DNA from: Robiginitomaculum sp.
GTDB lineage: Bacteria > Pseudomonadota > Alphaproteobacteria > Caulobacterales > Maricaulaceae
NCBI GenBank assembly: GCA_021647805.1
Contig: JAKITZ010000068.1
Location: 1-10,737 of the forward strand
Reading direction: 5' to 3'
Length of the DNA stretch: 10,737 nucleotides
Of this stretch, positions 1 to 6,890 are shown one piece after another (the first letter of the stretch is position 1; each line of letters begins with the position of its first letter). The notes below the pieces were generated by a model. That model was not told where the DNA came from. It searched no databases and saw nothing but the letters and a program-made list of their open reading frames with translations. Both the position numbers and the translations under genes were made by a program.

Positions 1-454
1 ACAAAACCGGCATGTTCATGGTTTCGCCGGGCTGTAACACTTGCTCGGTAAAACAAAAACAATCCAGCTTAACAAAGTATGGCGCAGCCTTGGCCGGAGC
101 AACATTAAATGTTGCAGTTCCAGCAATCGGCTGATCAGAAATATTCGTCGCCTGATAACTAGCCAGGACACTCTCGCCAACAAATGATACTTGGGTCAAT
201 TGCGTGGGTTTGAACTTCCACGCTAGTTTACGATCAACATTGGCATCAAAACGAACCGTTACTTGCCGTTCCAATACTTCGTCGGCAGCAATGTTAGATA
301 TCTTAGGCGTTCCGCCAAAACCAGTAACCTGACAAAACAGCTTATACAAAGGCACAGATGCATAGGCCAATGCAGTCATTCCTAGCACAATCGCACTTAA
401 GTAAATCAATACTTTTCGGTTGTTGTTTTGGGGTGCCGGCTTAGCTGACTGCAT
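1..454 (-). CDS. ctaG: Cytochrome c oxidase assembly protein CtaG/Cox11, 3' end outside the window
   Basis: Copper chaperone that delivers Cu to the CuB site of subunit I (known role of the Cox11 family). The first 151 residues are visible; family members are usually about 190-200, so the C-terminus lies beyond the left edge. One N-terminal membrane segment spans about residues 15-34, followed by the family-typical stretch around C41 (FCQVTGFGGT) and a periplasmic immunoglobulin-like domain (VTVRFDANVDRKLAWKF at about 65-81). The copper-binding pair is in DCFCFTEQ, C132 and C134. The ATG at 454 is chosen because AGGAG sits 10 bases upstream (465-469). This start lies inside the last codons of the preceding small gene, a 14-base overlap that suggests translational coupling. 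It is the last visible gene of the cox operon. Identification is firm; only the far end is missing. Confidence 0.95.
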   Translation of the reverse strand, partial: MQSAKPAPQNNNRKVLIYLSAIVLGMTALAYASVPLYKLFCQVTGFGGTPKISNIAADEVLERQVTVRFDANVDRKLAWKFKPTQLTQVSFVGESVLASYQATNISDQPIAGTATFNVAPAKAAPYFVKLDCFCFTEQVLQPGETMNMPVL

Positions 455-596
455 CAATACCAAGCTCCTGCATTTTACGATAAACGGTGACAGTAAAAAC
501 CACCGCTACAAAGCCAAACAAACCAAATGCGATTGCCAAGGATCGAAGCTTACGAGCCTTTTCCTGCGCTGGAGTTAATGTGATACCTTCACTCAT
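441..596 (-). CDS. Small single-pass membrane protein of the cox operon (CoxF-like), 51 aa
   Basis: Fifty-one residues beginning MSEGITLTPAQEKARKLRSL and ending MQELGIDAVS. It has a charged N-terminal segment, one hydrophobic helix at about residues 20-39 (AIAFGLFGFVAVVFTVTVY), then a short polar tail. Its start is well supported: AAGGAG at 604-609 lies 7 bases before the ATG, and the ATG shares one base with the ctaB stop (TAATG). Its own stop overlaps the ctaG start by 14 bases. A tiny membrane protein between ctaB and ctaG is common in alphaproteobacterial cox operons, where it is called CoxF or CycF or left hypothetical. Size, topology and place fit that, and a role in oxidase assembly is inferred from position only. 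No catalytic or metal-binding residue is visible. Very sure it is a gene, moderately sure of the family. Confidence 0.85.
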   Translation of the reverse strand: MSEGITLTPAQEKARKLRSLAIAFGLFGFVAVVFTVTVYRKMQELGIDAVS

Positions 597-1585
597 TATA
601 AAGCTCCTTGAAAAATTGCAAATGGTAATGAAACGTAAGCACCAAAGCCATGTTCAACCAATAATGCTGCAAATATTACAAATAAATAAATGATCGAGAA
701 CGCAAATAAATTACGCGCCGCCTTGTCACCCCTTTTAACTGCATAAAGATCAGCCTTAGCATCACCGGGATCATCGCCAGCTCTGGACGATAAAACCCGA
801 TAAGAAAGCAATAAAAACATCGCCCCACTTATGATGGCGGTAATTGCATAAACCACGCCGCCAAGGCCAGTAAACACCGGCAATGAAACTGTTGCAGTTA
901 GCAAAATTGCATAAATAAAAATCTGTAACCTTGTGCTTTTCGCGCCTTTGACCACCGGCATCATTGGTATGCCAGCAGAGGCATAATCACTACGTTTGTA
1001 TAAGGCCAGCGCCCAAAAATGCGGTGGTGTCCACAACATAATTATCGCAAACAGAATAAACGCATTTATATCCACTCCGCCAGTAGCTACCGCCCAACCG
1101 ATCATTGGCGGAAACGCACCAGCGGCACCACCAATAACAATGTTTTGCGGCGTTCGGCGTTTTAGCCCCATGGAATAAATAACCACATAAAAGAAAATGG
1201 TGAAGGCCAAAAATCCAGCGGCAAAATAATTTGCTGAAGCTGCTAGCATCATAACCGAAATCAATGATAAAAACATACCAAAAGCCAAAGCATCTTTTGC
1301 ATGTAGTCGTTTGGCAGGTATCGGTCGTTTGGCAGTTCGGCTCATTTTCGCGTCAATATCGGCATCATACCACATATTTAACGCGCCCGCCGCACCAGCA
1401 CCCAAAGCGATGGCAAAAATAGAAATAATTCCAAGAACCGGATCTACCGAACCGGGCGCAGCCAACATGCCAACCAATGCCGTAAACACCACCAACGACA
1501 TTACCCGTGGTTTTAGCAAAGCGATAAAATCAGCCGGCAGTGCCGGTCTGATTTCATATGCTTCAGTATTGCCTATATCGGTCAT
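596..1585 (-). CDS. ctaB: Haem O synthase (protohaem IX farnesyltransferase), CtaB/Cox10
   Basis: Integral membrane UbiA-superfamily prenyltransferase that adds a farnesyl group to haem b to make haem O, the precursor of haem A needed by subunit I. With the start used here the protein has 329 residues, near the usual ~300-315. The first Asp-rich motif is NMWYDADID (N70, D74, D78), followed by SRTAKRPIP. The CtaB-type LKRRTPQNIVIGG lies at about 131-143, and WTPPHFWAL with YKRSDYASAGIPMMPV at about 165-191. Many hydrophobic helices fit the expected nine-pass fold. A longer frame reaches 1633 inside coxA, but the ATG at 1585 begins MTDIGNTEAY, has AGGA 10 bases upstream (1596-1599) and leaves a 22-base gap after the coxA stop, so I prefer it. 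The stop overlaps the next start as TAATG. No missing key residues seen. Confidence 0.96.
   Translation of the reverse strand: MTDIGNTEAYEIRPALPADFIALLKPRVMSLVVFTALVGMLAAPGSVDPVLGIISIFAIALGAGAAGALNMWYDADIDAKMSRTAKRPIPAKRLHAKDALAFGMFLSLISVMMLAASANYFAAGFLAFTIFFYVVIYSMGLKRRTPQNIVIGGAAGAFPPMIGWAVATGGVDINAFILFAIIMLWTPPHFWALALYKRSDYASAGIPMMPVVKGAKSTRLQIFIYAILLTATVSLPVFTGLGGVVYAITAIISGAMFLLLSYRVLSSRAGDDPGDAKADLYAVKRGDKAARNLFAFSIIYLFVIFAALLVEHGFGAYVSLPFAIFQGAL
604..609 (-). promoter_or_regulatory. Strong ribosome binding site of the 51-aa CoxF-like gene
   Basis: AAGGAG within the last codons of ctaB, 7 bases before the ATG at 596. A near-perfect Shine-Dalgarno here argues that the small frame is translated on its own account and is not just an intergenic remnant. 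Confidence 0.75.
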
Positions 1586-1595
1586 TATTTTTAAG

Positions 1596-1599
1596 TCCT
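1596..1599 (-). promoter_or_regulatory. Ribosome binding site deciding the ctaB start
   Basis: Minus-strand AGGA with a 10-base A/T-rich spacer before the ATG at 1585. It lies between the coxA stop and ctaB and supports the 329-residue form over the 345-residue form that would begin inside coxA. Confidence 0.6.
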
Positions 1600-1607
1600 G
1601 CAAGGGG

Positions 1608-3200
1608 TTATTTAACCCGCGGAAGCTCCGCAAAGGTGTGATATGGCGGCGGTGAAGAAACAGTCCACTCTAATGTGGTTGCGCCCTCGCCCCACGGATT
1701 TGCTACGCCTTTGCGACGACGAACAAATGCCTCAATAATAACCACAAGGAACAATGCGGCACCGGCCATCGAAACGAGATTACCCATTGAAGACAACCAG
1801 TTCCAGAAAGCAAACGCATCAGGATAAGCAACAATTCGCCGTGGCATGCCCTGCATTCCTGCGAAATGCTGCGGGAAGAACACCAAATTCACCCCGATAA
1901 ATGTTACCCAAAAGTGTAATTTACCCAATAACTCATTATATTTGATGCCGGTCATTTTCTCGAACCAATAATAAAAGCCAGCGAAAATACCGGTAACAGC
2001 ACCAAGCGACAAAGTATAATGGAAGTGAGCAACCACATAATATGTGTCATGAAAGGCAATATCAGCCCCAGGATTGGCCAAAACAACACCAGTAACACCG
2101 CCCATAGTAAACAAGAATATCAAGCCCATTGACCACAACATTGGTGTATCAAAAGTGATAGAACCACCCCACATCGTCGCAAGCCAAGAGAATATCTTGA
2201 TCCCCGTCGGTACAGCAATGACCATAGTTGCAGCAGTGAAATATGCCTTTAGATCAACCGGCATACCCACAGTATACATGTGGTGCGCCCAAACGATAAA
2301 CCCGACAACACCAATAGCAATCATCGCATAGGCCATGCCCAAATAACCAAAAATAGGCTTCTTGGAAGATGTTGAAATCACATGGCTAATAATACCAAAA
2401 GCCGGCAGGATCATAATATACACTTCGGGGTGACCAAAGAACCAAAACAGGTGCTGGAACATCACCGGATCACCACCACCGGCAGGATCAAAAAATGTTG
2501 TTCCGAAATTCCGGTCGGTCAGCAGCATAGTGATCGCACCAGCTAAAACCGGCAATGAAAGCAATAACAAGAACGCTGTTACAAGCATTGACCAAACAAA
2601 CAACGGCATTTTGTGCAAGGTCATACCCGGAGTTCGCATATTAAAGATCGTGGTAATAAAATTGATCGCACCTAAAATCGAACTAGCACCAGCCAAATGC
2701 AGCGAGAAAATCGCCAGATCCATACTGGGCCCGGGGTGTCCCAAGGTCGACGACAATGGCGGATAAGCTGTCCAGCCACCCCCAAAACCATTTTCACCGC
2801 CCGCTCCCGGCACAAACAACGACAATACCAATAAAATCAAGGCCATCGCCCACAACCAGAATGAAATATTATTCATTCGCGGAAAGGCCATATCTGGCGC
2901 GCCGATCATTAGCGGCACAAACCAGTTACCAAAACCACCAATTAACACCGGCATCACAAAGAAAAACACCATGATCAAGCCGTGCGCGGTAATGAACACA
3001 TTAAATACTTGTGCTGAAGAAAACACATCCATAGCCGGCGTTGCCAGCTCCCAGCGCATCAACCAAGACAATATAGCCCCGACTAAACCGCCAGTAAAAC
3101 CACCTATAAGATAAAGCGTACCAATATCTTTATGGTTGGTAGAGAAAAACCAACGAGCAACAAAGCCCGGTTTATGATCGTGATCAGTTGCGTTTGACAT
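1608..3200 (-). CDS. coxA: Cytochrome c oxidase subunit I (aa3 type)
   Basis: Catalytic subunit of the respiratory terminal oxidase: reduces O2 to water and pumps protons across the inner membrane. With the ATG at 3200 it has 530 residues. Low-spin haem a ligands are H73 (TAHGLIMVFF) and H394; the haem a3 ligand is H392 (VVAHFHYTLS). CuB ligands are H257 and the pair H306-H307 (VWAHHMYT), with Y261 placed for the His-Tyr crosslink in GHPEVYI. E259 and D103 (APDMAFPRMNN) mark the D proton channel and K335 (PTGIKIFSW) the K channel. E259 with Y261 is the A1-type signature. A TTG at 3212 would add four residues, but GAGGG at 3206-3210 sits 5 bases before the ATG, and that ATG begins MSNATDHDHK. 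It follows coxB by 12 bases. Complete, no lesions seen. Confidence 0.98.
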   Translation of the reverse strand: MSNATDHDHKPGFVARWFFSTNHKDIGTLYLIGGFTGGLVGAILSWLMRWELATPAMDVFSSAQVFNVFITAHGLIMVFFFVMPVLIGGFGNWFVPLMIGAPDMAFPRMNNISFWLWAMALILLVLSLFVPGAGGENGFGGGWTAYPPLSSTLGHPGPSMDLAIFSLHLAGASSILGAINFITTIFNMRTPGMTLHKMPLFVWSMLVTAFLLLLSLPVLAGAITMLLTDRNFGTTFFDPAGGGDPVMFQHLFWFFGHPEVYIMILPAFGIISHVISTSSKKPIFGYLGMAYAMIAIGVVGFIVWAHHMYTVGMPVDLKAYFTAATMVIAVPTGIKIFSWLATMWGGSITFDTPMLWSMGLIFLFTMGGVTGVVLANPGADIAFHDTYYVVAHFHYTLSLGAVTGIFAGFYYWFEKMTGIKYNELLGKLHFWVTFIGVNLVFFPQHFAGMQGMPRRIVAYPDAFAFWNWLSSMGNLVSMAGAALFLVVIIEAFVRRRKGVANPWGEGATTLEWTVSSPPPYHTFAELPRVK

Positions 3201-3205
3201 TTTGT

Positions 3206-3210
3206 CCCTC
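3206..3210 (-). promoter_or_regulatory. Ribosome binding site deciding the coxA start
   Basis: On the minus strand GAGGG is followed by ACAAA and then ATG at 3200. This placement fits initiation at the ATG, not at the in-frame TTG at 3212, which overlaps the ribosome site itself. Confidence 0.75.
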
Positions 3211-3212
3211 AA

Positions 3213-4082
3213 TTAATTTGCTGAAGCAAGCTGGACATTGTCCAGCTGGTTCACACTTGCGTATTCGGCCTGCTTTGCAGCCAACCATGCGTTATATTCA
3301 TCTTCGGGAAGCACATGCACTTCAATCGGCATATAGGCATGCATCGCCCCGCATAATTCAGAACACTGCCCATAATAGATACCCGGCTTGTTAACCTTGA
3401 ACCAAGTCTGGTTCATCTTGCCCGGCACAGCATCAATTTTGACCCCAAAAGCCGGCATGGCAAAAGCGTGGATAACATCAGCTGCTAAGACTTCTACCAC
3501 GATGGTTTTACCCACAGGAACCACCATCGGGTTATCAACGCCAAGCAACCGTGGCTTTCCTGCCTCGTCGGCCTCTTCATTGGTCAACATAACCGAAGAA
3601 TAGGTAAGGGTTTTATCTACATCACCAGCAGGATCAGTATATTCATAATCCCAATACCACTGATAGCCAGTAACCTTTACCGTTAGATCAGCTTCAGGAA
3701 TTACATCTTGTTGGTACAAAAGTGGAAATGACTTGAAAGATATTACAACCAAAATCAATACAGGGATTAATGTCCACGCGACTTCCAACTTTACATTATG
3801 CGAAAACTTTTGCGCCACAGGATTGGCTTTGTCATTAAACTTAAAAATAATAACAAGCAGCAAGACTGTAACCAAAATCATAATGGCAGTAATAATCGGC
3901 ATCAACCAGAAATTATGAAATATCTGCATCTGTTCCGCCACTTCGGTAACTGGCGTTTGAAACCCAAACGCCTTGTCCTTTGGCGGAAACTGCTCAAGAT
4001 CGGCCATAGCCGAGCTGGAAAGAAAACTAGCCACGATGCCGGCTCCCAAGATAGATGCCCTTAGGTTTGATGTATATCGCAT
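3213..4082 (-). CDS. coxB: Cytochrome c oxidase subunit II (CuA subunit)
   Basis: Accepts electrons from cytochrome c through the binuclear CuA centre and passes them to subunit I. 289 residues. The N-terminus (MRYTSNLRAS..FLSSSAMA) is a signal peptide with likely cleavage near residue 27. Two membrane helices follow at about 57-81 and 100-118, then the periplasmic cupredoxin domain. CuA ligands are all present: H205 (DVIHAFAMPAFGVK), C240, E242 and C244 (GQCSELCG), H248 and M251. The aromatic electron-entry patch is GYQWYWDYEY at 139-148. The start ATG at 4082 has AGGGG five bases upstream. It is the first gene of the operon and reads away from a divergent intergenic region. Full length, no anomaly; I could not find a convincing sigma-70 promoter in front of it. 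Confidence 0.98.
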   Translation of the reverse strand: MRYTSNLRASILGAGIVASFLSSSAMADLEQFPPKDKAFGFQTPVTEVAEQMQIFHNFWLMPIITAIMILVTVLLLVIIFKFNDKANPVAQKFSHNVKLEVAWTLIPVLILVVISFKSFPLLYQQDVIPEADLTVKVTGYQWYWDYEYTDPAGDVDKTLTYSSVMLTNEEADEAGKPRLLGVDNPMVVPVGKTIVVEVLAADVIHAFAMPAFGVKIDAVPGKMNQTWFKVNKPGIYYGQCSELCGAMHAYMPIEVHVLPEDEYNAWLAAKQAEYASVNQLDNVQLASAN

Positions 4083-4106
4083 CTTTGCCCCTATTGTTCT
4101 GTTGCG

Positions 4107-4123
4107 TCTGACTTAACATCAGA
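4107..4123. repeat. Small dyad upstream of coxB
   Basis: TCTGA (4107-4111) and TCAGA (4119-4123) are inverted 5-bp arms around an A/T-rich centre, 25 bases before the coxB start. It could be an operator in the coxB leader, but arms this short occur by chance. Confidence 0.25.
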
Positions 4124-4168
4124 ATCCAAATACGGGTACAGGCTACCACTATCAAAGAAGTAATAGAA

Positions 4169-4187
4169 TCTAGCCCACCCAGCTAGA
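4169..4187. repeat. Inverted repeat TCTAGC-N7-GCTAGA in the coxB/TPR intergenic region
   Basis: Perfect 6-bp arms separated by seven bases (CCACCCA on the plus strand), 87 bases upstream of coxB. Symmetry and spacing resemble a dimeric repressor or activator site, and it lies where a coxB promoter would be expected. No known regulator motif is recognised, so the role is inference. Confidence 0.35.
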
Positions 4188-4250
4188 ACAGTTTGTTGCG
4201 AGAATACGGCAAAAAGGCAAGTAAAATTTGTGAATAAACTCACTGGAATT

Positions 4251-4259
4251 TGTTAAAAT
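4251..4259 (+). promoter_or_regulatory. Candidate extended -10 promoter element for the TPR gene
   Basis: TGTTAAAAT matches an extended -10 (TG, one base, TAAAAT). The best -35-like sequence, TTGTGA at 4228-4233, is 20 bases away, longer than ideal, so the extended element would have to carry the promoter. Predicted transcription start is near 4266, giving a leader of roughly 77 bases. Confidence 0.3.
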
Positions 4260-4265
4260 CAAAGT

Positions 4266-4289
4266 TTTATGGTACTAGAACACCATAAA
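4266..4289 (+). repeat. Perfect 8-bp inverted repeat in the TPR-gene leader
   Basis: TTTATGGT (4266-4273) and ACCATAAA (4282-4289) are exact reverse complements around an 8-base loop, ACTAGAAC. It falls just at the predicted transcription start, so it could be an operator covering the start point or a 5' stem-loop in the transcript. No T-run follows, so it is not a typical terminator. Confidence 0.45.
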
Positions 4290-4342
4290 CATATGAAATC
4301 GGTCTTTTGCCCCAGCGCTAAGCTACGCAATAAGGAAATGTT

Positions 4343-4906
4343 ATGAAATATGCAAAGCCACTAATTGCCCTATCAGGAATTCTATTTGTCTTATCAGTTT
4401 CCAGTACAGCCAGCGCTGGATCAATAATTATGGGCGAGAGCCTCGGCGCTTCATGTTACCAAGAGGCCAAGCAAGGCCGTAGCGGACGTGGTGCAATAGC
4501 TATTTGTGATTTAGCTATAAATGACACAATAATGAGAAAACCCGACCAAGCCGCAACTTATGTAAATCGGGGTATTGTACGCTCATCAAGTGGCGACCTT
4601 AAAGGCGCAATCAGTGACTATGGCAAGGCATTACAAATAAACCCTGAAATGGCAGCAGCTTTTGCCAATCGCGGTACTGTTTTTATACGTCAGGCAAATT
4701 ACGCAAAAGCTCTAATCGAATTGGATCGCGCATTATCATTGAAATTAGAACAACCCGCTGCGGTTTATTATAATCGCGGCATAGTTCATGAACGGATCGG
4801 TGATCTGCCCAGTGCCTATAAGGATTATTTGAAAGCCACAGAGCTAAAGCCTAACTGGCAACAACCAAGAACCGAGTTGATGCGTTTTTCGGTAATTTCT
4901 GACTAG
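4343..4906 (+). CDS. Secreted tetratricopeptide-repeat protein, 187 aa
   Basis: Signal peptide MKYAKPLIALSGILFVLSVS followed by STASAG, with likely cleavage after ASA at residue 25, so the mature protein should be periplasmic. Three TPR units follow: about 70-103 (VNRGIVRSSSGDLKGAISDY), 104-137 (FANRGTVFIRQANYAKALIE) and 138-172 (YYNRGIVHERIGDLPSAYKD). Each has the N-R-G and small/large residue pattern of TPR helices and ends near a Pro. Before the repeats is a segment with two cysteines, C38 (GASCYQEA) and C55 (AIAICDLA), that could form a disulphide. AAGGA lies upstream of the ATG at 4343. It is divergent from coxB and upstream of tldD. TPR folds bind proteins; the partner is unknown. The position suggests, but does not show, a link to oxidase biogenesis. 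The specific family is not recognised. Confidence 0.88.
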   Translation: MKYAKPLIALSGILFVLSVSSTASAGSIIMGESLGASCYQEAKQGRSGRGAIAICDLAINDTIMRKPDQAATYVNRGIVRSSSGDLKGAISDYGKALQINPEMAAAFANRGTVFIRQANYAKALIELDRALSLKLEQPAAVYYNRGIVHERIGDLPSAYKDYLKATELKPNWQQPRTELMRFSVISD

Positions 4907-4908
4907 AG

Positions 4909-5129
4909 CCTTTCCGAGTAAAAGTGGAAACCGGTTTTGCGGTTAGGAAATGCGACCACTAAAGATATTCCTTTCCGAGTAAAAGTGGGAACCGGTTTTG
5001 CGGTTAGGAAATGCGACCACTAAAGATACTCCTTTCCGAGTAAAAGTGGAAACCGGTTTTGCGGTTAAGAAATGCGACCACTAAAGATATTCCTTTCCGA
5101 GTAAAAGTGGGAACCGGTTTTGCGGTTAG
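4909..5129 (+). repeat. Tandem array of 61-bp units (3 full and one partial copy)
   Basis: Units start at 4909, 4970, 5031 and 5092, exactly 61 bp apart; the last is cut after 38 bases. Each begins CCTTTCCGAGTAAAAGTGG, continues through ACCGGTTTTGCGGTTA, and ends with ATGCGACCACTAAAGATA. Units 1 and 3 share GTGGAAACC and end GATATT, while units 2 and 4 share GTGGGAACC and unit 2 ends GATACT, so the array alternates A-B-A-B. Internal pairing is possible: AGTGG with CCACT outside, AACCG with CGGTT inside. The array starts two bases after the TPR stop codon. The core resembles intergenic repeats scattered in alphaproteobacterial genomes (from memory, not checked). A decayed copy lies downstream of tldD. 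The array is not CRISPR: there are no unique spacers. Confidence 0.92.
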
Positions 5130-5241
5130 AAAGCCAAAGTAAGTCAACCTTGTTGGATCACTCGAATAAATCGTGTGATGACAGCTTTCTTCTATTACCA
5201 ACAATTCAGCATTGCCATTATCCGCGCGCCCAGCAGACGTC

Positions 5242-5264
5242 ATCACCCAGCTTGTCCGGGTGAT
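5242..5264. repeat. Palindromic element ATCACCC-N9-GGGTGAT
   Basis: Perfect 7-bp arms (5242-5248 and 5258-5264) around AGCTTGTCC. With its flank (GACGTCATCACCCAGCTTG) it resembles the short dispersed palindromes centred on GGCTTG that are common between alphaproteobacterial genes (recollection, not a search). The related element downstream of tldD begins CGTCACTCCGGGCTTGATCC. It could act as a weak stem-loop in the TPR transcript; there is no T-run. Confidence 0.6.
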
Positions 5265-5358
5265 CTAGGTCACGGACTGATAAACAAGAGCAAATAATAT
5301 CAGTAATTTAGCAACAAACAGCCTTGCAGGTTTGTAATTCTGCGCTAAACCTTGCGCC

Positions 5359-6777
5359 ATGACAAATATTTCTGACCCATTTACCAACACAGACCTTTGC
5401 ATAGAAAAAGCCCAAAGCGGGGTTGAGGACGCACTTATCGGAGCCGATGATGGCGAGCTGTATATAGAGCAAAGCGTCTCCGAGAGCTTCGGCTTTGATG
5501 ATGGTAGGCTTAAAAATGCCAGTTATGACAGCTCTAGAGGTTTTGGTTTACGGCGGGTAATAGGCGATGCAACCGGCTTTGCCCACGCCACAGAAATGAC
5601 GCCAACTGCCTTAAGTCGAGCCGCCAATGCTGTTCGCGGTGCCGACCGAGGTTTAACCGGAAGCTGGGCGGACAATCCTGCCAGAACCAACAGAAGGCTT
5701 TATGAAGATATTGACCCGACATTATCGCCGAATTTTGCTGTTAAATCTGCATTATTGCAAGAAATAGACGCTTATTTACGTGCCGCCGATCCGCGAGTTA
5801 TTCAGGTTTCCGCCTCTTTAGCCGCCGAGCAATCCAATATTGCAATTCTGCGCCCAGGTATGGATCCAATATTTGATCAACGGCCATTAGTACGTATCGG
5901 CATATCGGTTACGGTCGAGCAAAATGGCCGGCGTGAAACCGGATCTACCGGTGCCGGTGGTAGAACATCATATCAGCAATGGATCAGCACAGCTAACTGG
6001 AAAACCATGGCTGATGAAGCATTAAGTCAAGCGATCATCAATCTTGACTCAATAGATATTGCTGGCGGCGAGATGGAAGTAGTCCTTGGCCCTGGCTGGC
6101 CGGGTATTTTGTTCCACGAAGCAGTTGGCCACGGGCTTGAGGGTGATTTCAACCGCAAAGGCGAAAGCGTCTTTAGTGGCCAAATTGGTGAACAAGTAGC
6201 AGCAAAGGGCGTAACATTGGTTGATGATGGAACCATACAAAACCGCCGTGGTTCGCTAACTGTCGATGATGAAGGCACACCAACCAACCGCACAGTTTTA
6301 ATCGAAGATGGCATCTTAAAAGGCTATATGCAAGATCGGCAAAATGCCCGCCTTATGGGTGTTAAAAGCACTGGTAATGGCCGGCGAATGAGTTTTGCCT
6401 GCCCGCCAATGCCCAGAATGACCAATACTATTGTCGAGAACGGTAAAGATGATCCAGCTGAAATTCTGGCCTCGTTAAAAGACGGTCTTTATGCGGTTAA
6501 TTTTGGCGGCGGGCAGGTTGATATTACTTCTGGCAAATTCGTTTTTCAATGCACACTCGCTTATTTGGTAAAGAACGGCAAAATCGAAGCACCGGTTAAA
6601 GGTGCAACCCTAATCGGTGATGGCGCGACCGCTTTAAAACAAATCTCGATGATCGGTAATGACATGGCACTTGACCCCGGCGTTGGAGTTTGCGGCAAAG
6701 CCGGCCAAGGCGTGCCGGTAGGAGTTGGCCAGCCGACACTTAAAATCGGCGGCCTTACGGTTGGCGGCGCGGGTTAA
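5359..6777 (+). CDS. tldD: Metalloprotease TldD
   Basis: TldD/PmbA-family zinc metalloprotease; TldD pairs with PmbA/TldE in a cytoplasmic heterodimer that degrades unfolded or modified peptides (known for the family). 472 residues, normal length. The N-terminal domain (about 25-200) contains SFGFDDGRLKNASYDSSRGF and SRGFGLRRV. The HExxxH zinc motif is HEAVGH at H253-H258, in LFHEAVGHGLEGDFNRKG. The third ligand is probably C445, in GVGVCGKAGQGVPVGVGQPT. The presence of HExxxH marks this as TldD and not the PmbA partner, which lacks it. Start ATG at 5359 (MTNISDPFTN) is the best available, although the base run before it, CTTGCGCC, gives no clear Shine-Dalgarno. tldD beside a cox operon is a familiar alphaproteobacterial neighbourhood. 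No partner gene is in the window. Dispersed repeats flank it on both sides. Confidence 0.97.
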   Translation: MTNISDPFTNTDLCIEKAQSGVEDALIGADDGELYIEQSVSESFGFDDGRLKNASYDSSRGFGLRRVIGDATGFAHATEMTPTALSRAANAVRGADRGLTGSWADNPARTNRRLYEDIDPTLSPNFAVKSALLQEIDAYLRAADPRVIQVSASLAAEQSNIAILRPGMDPIFDQRPLVRIGISVTVEQNGRRETGSTGAGGRTSYQQWISTANWKTMADEALSQAIINLDSIDIAGGEMEVVLGPGWPGILFHEAVGHGLEGDFNRKGESVFSGQIGEQVAAKGVTLVDDGTIQNRRGSLTVDDEGTPTNRTVLIEDGILKGYMQDRQNARLMGVKSTGNGRRMSFACPPMPRMTNTIVENGKDDPAEILASLKDGLYAVNFGGGQVDITSGKFVFQCTLAYLVKNGKIEAPVKGATLIGDGATALKQISMIGNDMALDPGVGVCGKAGQGVPVGVGQPTLKIGGLTVGGAG

Positions 6778-6793
6778 GAATATTTTCTTTTTG

Positions 6794-6863
6794 TCTCGCG
6801 GCGAATTCGCTTTGCTCACGCCTGCAACGGCGCGGCGAACGATCGCCGAGGCGCAGTCGCACC
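6794..6863. repeat. GC-rich intergenic block, possible dispersed repeat
   Basis: Starts near TCTCGCGGCGAATTCGC and ends near AGGCGCAGTCGCACC. It is much richer in G+C than the A/T-rich DNA on both sides and contains the stem-loop CGGCG-AACGAT-CGCCG (6833-6848). It has no T-run and no plausible gene. It may be a third type of dispersed intergenic element, or a remnant of foreign DNA. Confidence 0.4.
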
Positions 6864-6890
6864 TAGTTAGTAATATTCTGCAAAAATAAG

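Larger units (their letters stand above)
4907..5358. other. Intergenic region between the TPR gene and tldD
   Basis: 452 bases without a credible gene. It holds the 61-bp array, then about 105 bases of unassigned sequence (5130-5237) with only weak dyads (for example ATCAC near 5158 with GTGAT near 5176), then a short palindrome at 5242-5264, then an A/T-rich stretch leading into tldD. Open frames here are low-complexity readings of the repeat. No clear Shine-Dalgarno or sigma-70 promoter could be fixed for tldD. Confidence 0.7.

Noticed and set aside
1586..1633. ctaB start at 1633 inside coxA
   Set aside because: It would overlap coxA by 26 bases and add 16 residues without family character, while the ATG at 1585 has AGGA upstream.
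2756..2974. Plus-strand frames inside coxA and coxB
   Set aside because: Antisense shadows of firmly identified oxidase genes with no start signals.
3201..3212. TTG start of coxA at 3212, four codons upstream
   Set aside because: It overlaps the GAGGG ribosome site that serves the ATG at 3200, which has the normal spacing and a typical N-terminus.
4909..5129. CRISPR array
   Set aside because: The 61-bp units are contiguous and near identical over their whole length; there are no variable spacers and no cas genes.
5004..5246. Minus-strand 80-aa frame over the repeat array
   Set aside because: Its peptide is a reading of the repeat units and following spacer, with no start signal and no recognisable domain.
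6833..6848. Rho-independent terminator after tldD
   Set aside because: The CGGCG/CGCCG stem is not followed by a T-run on either strand.
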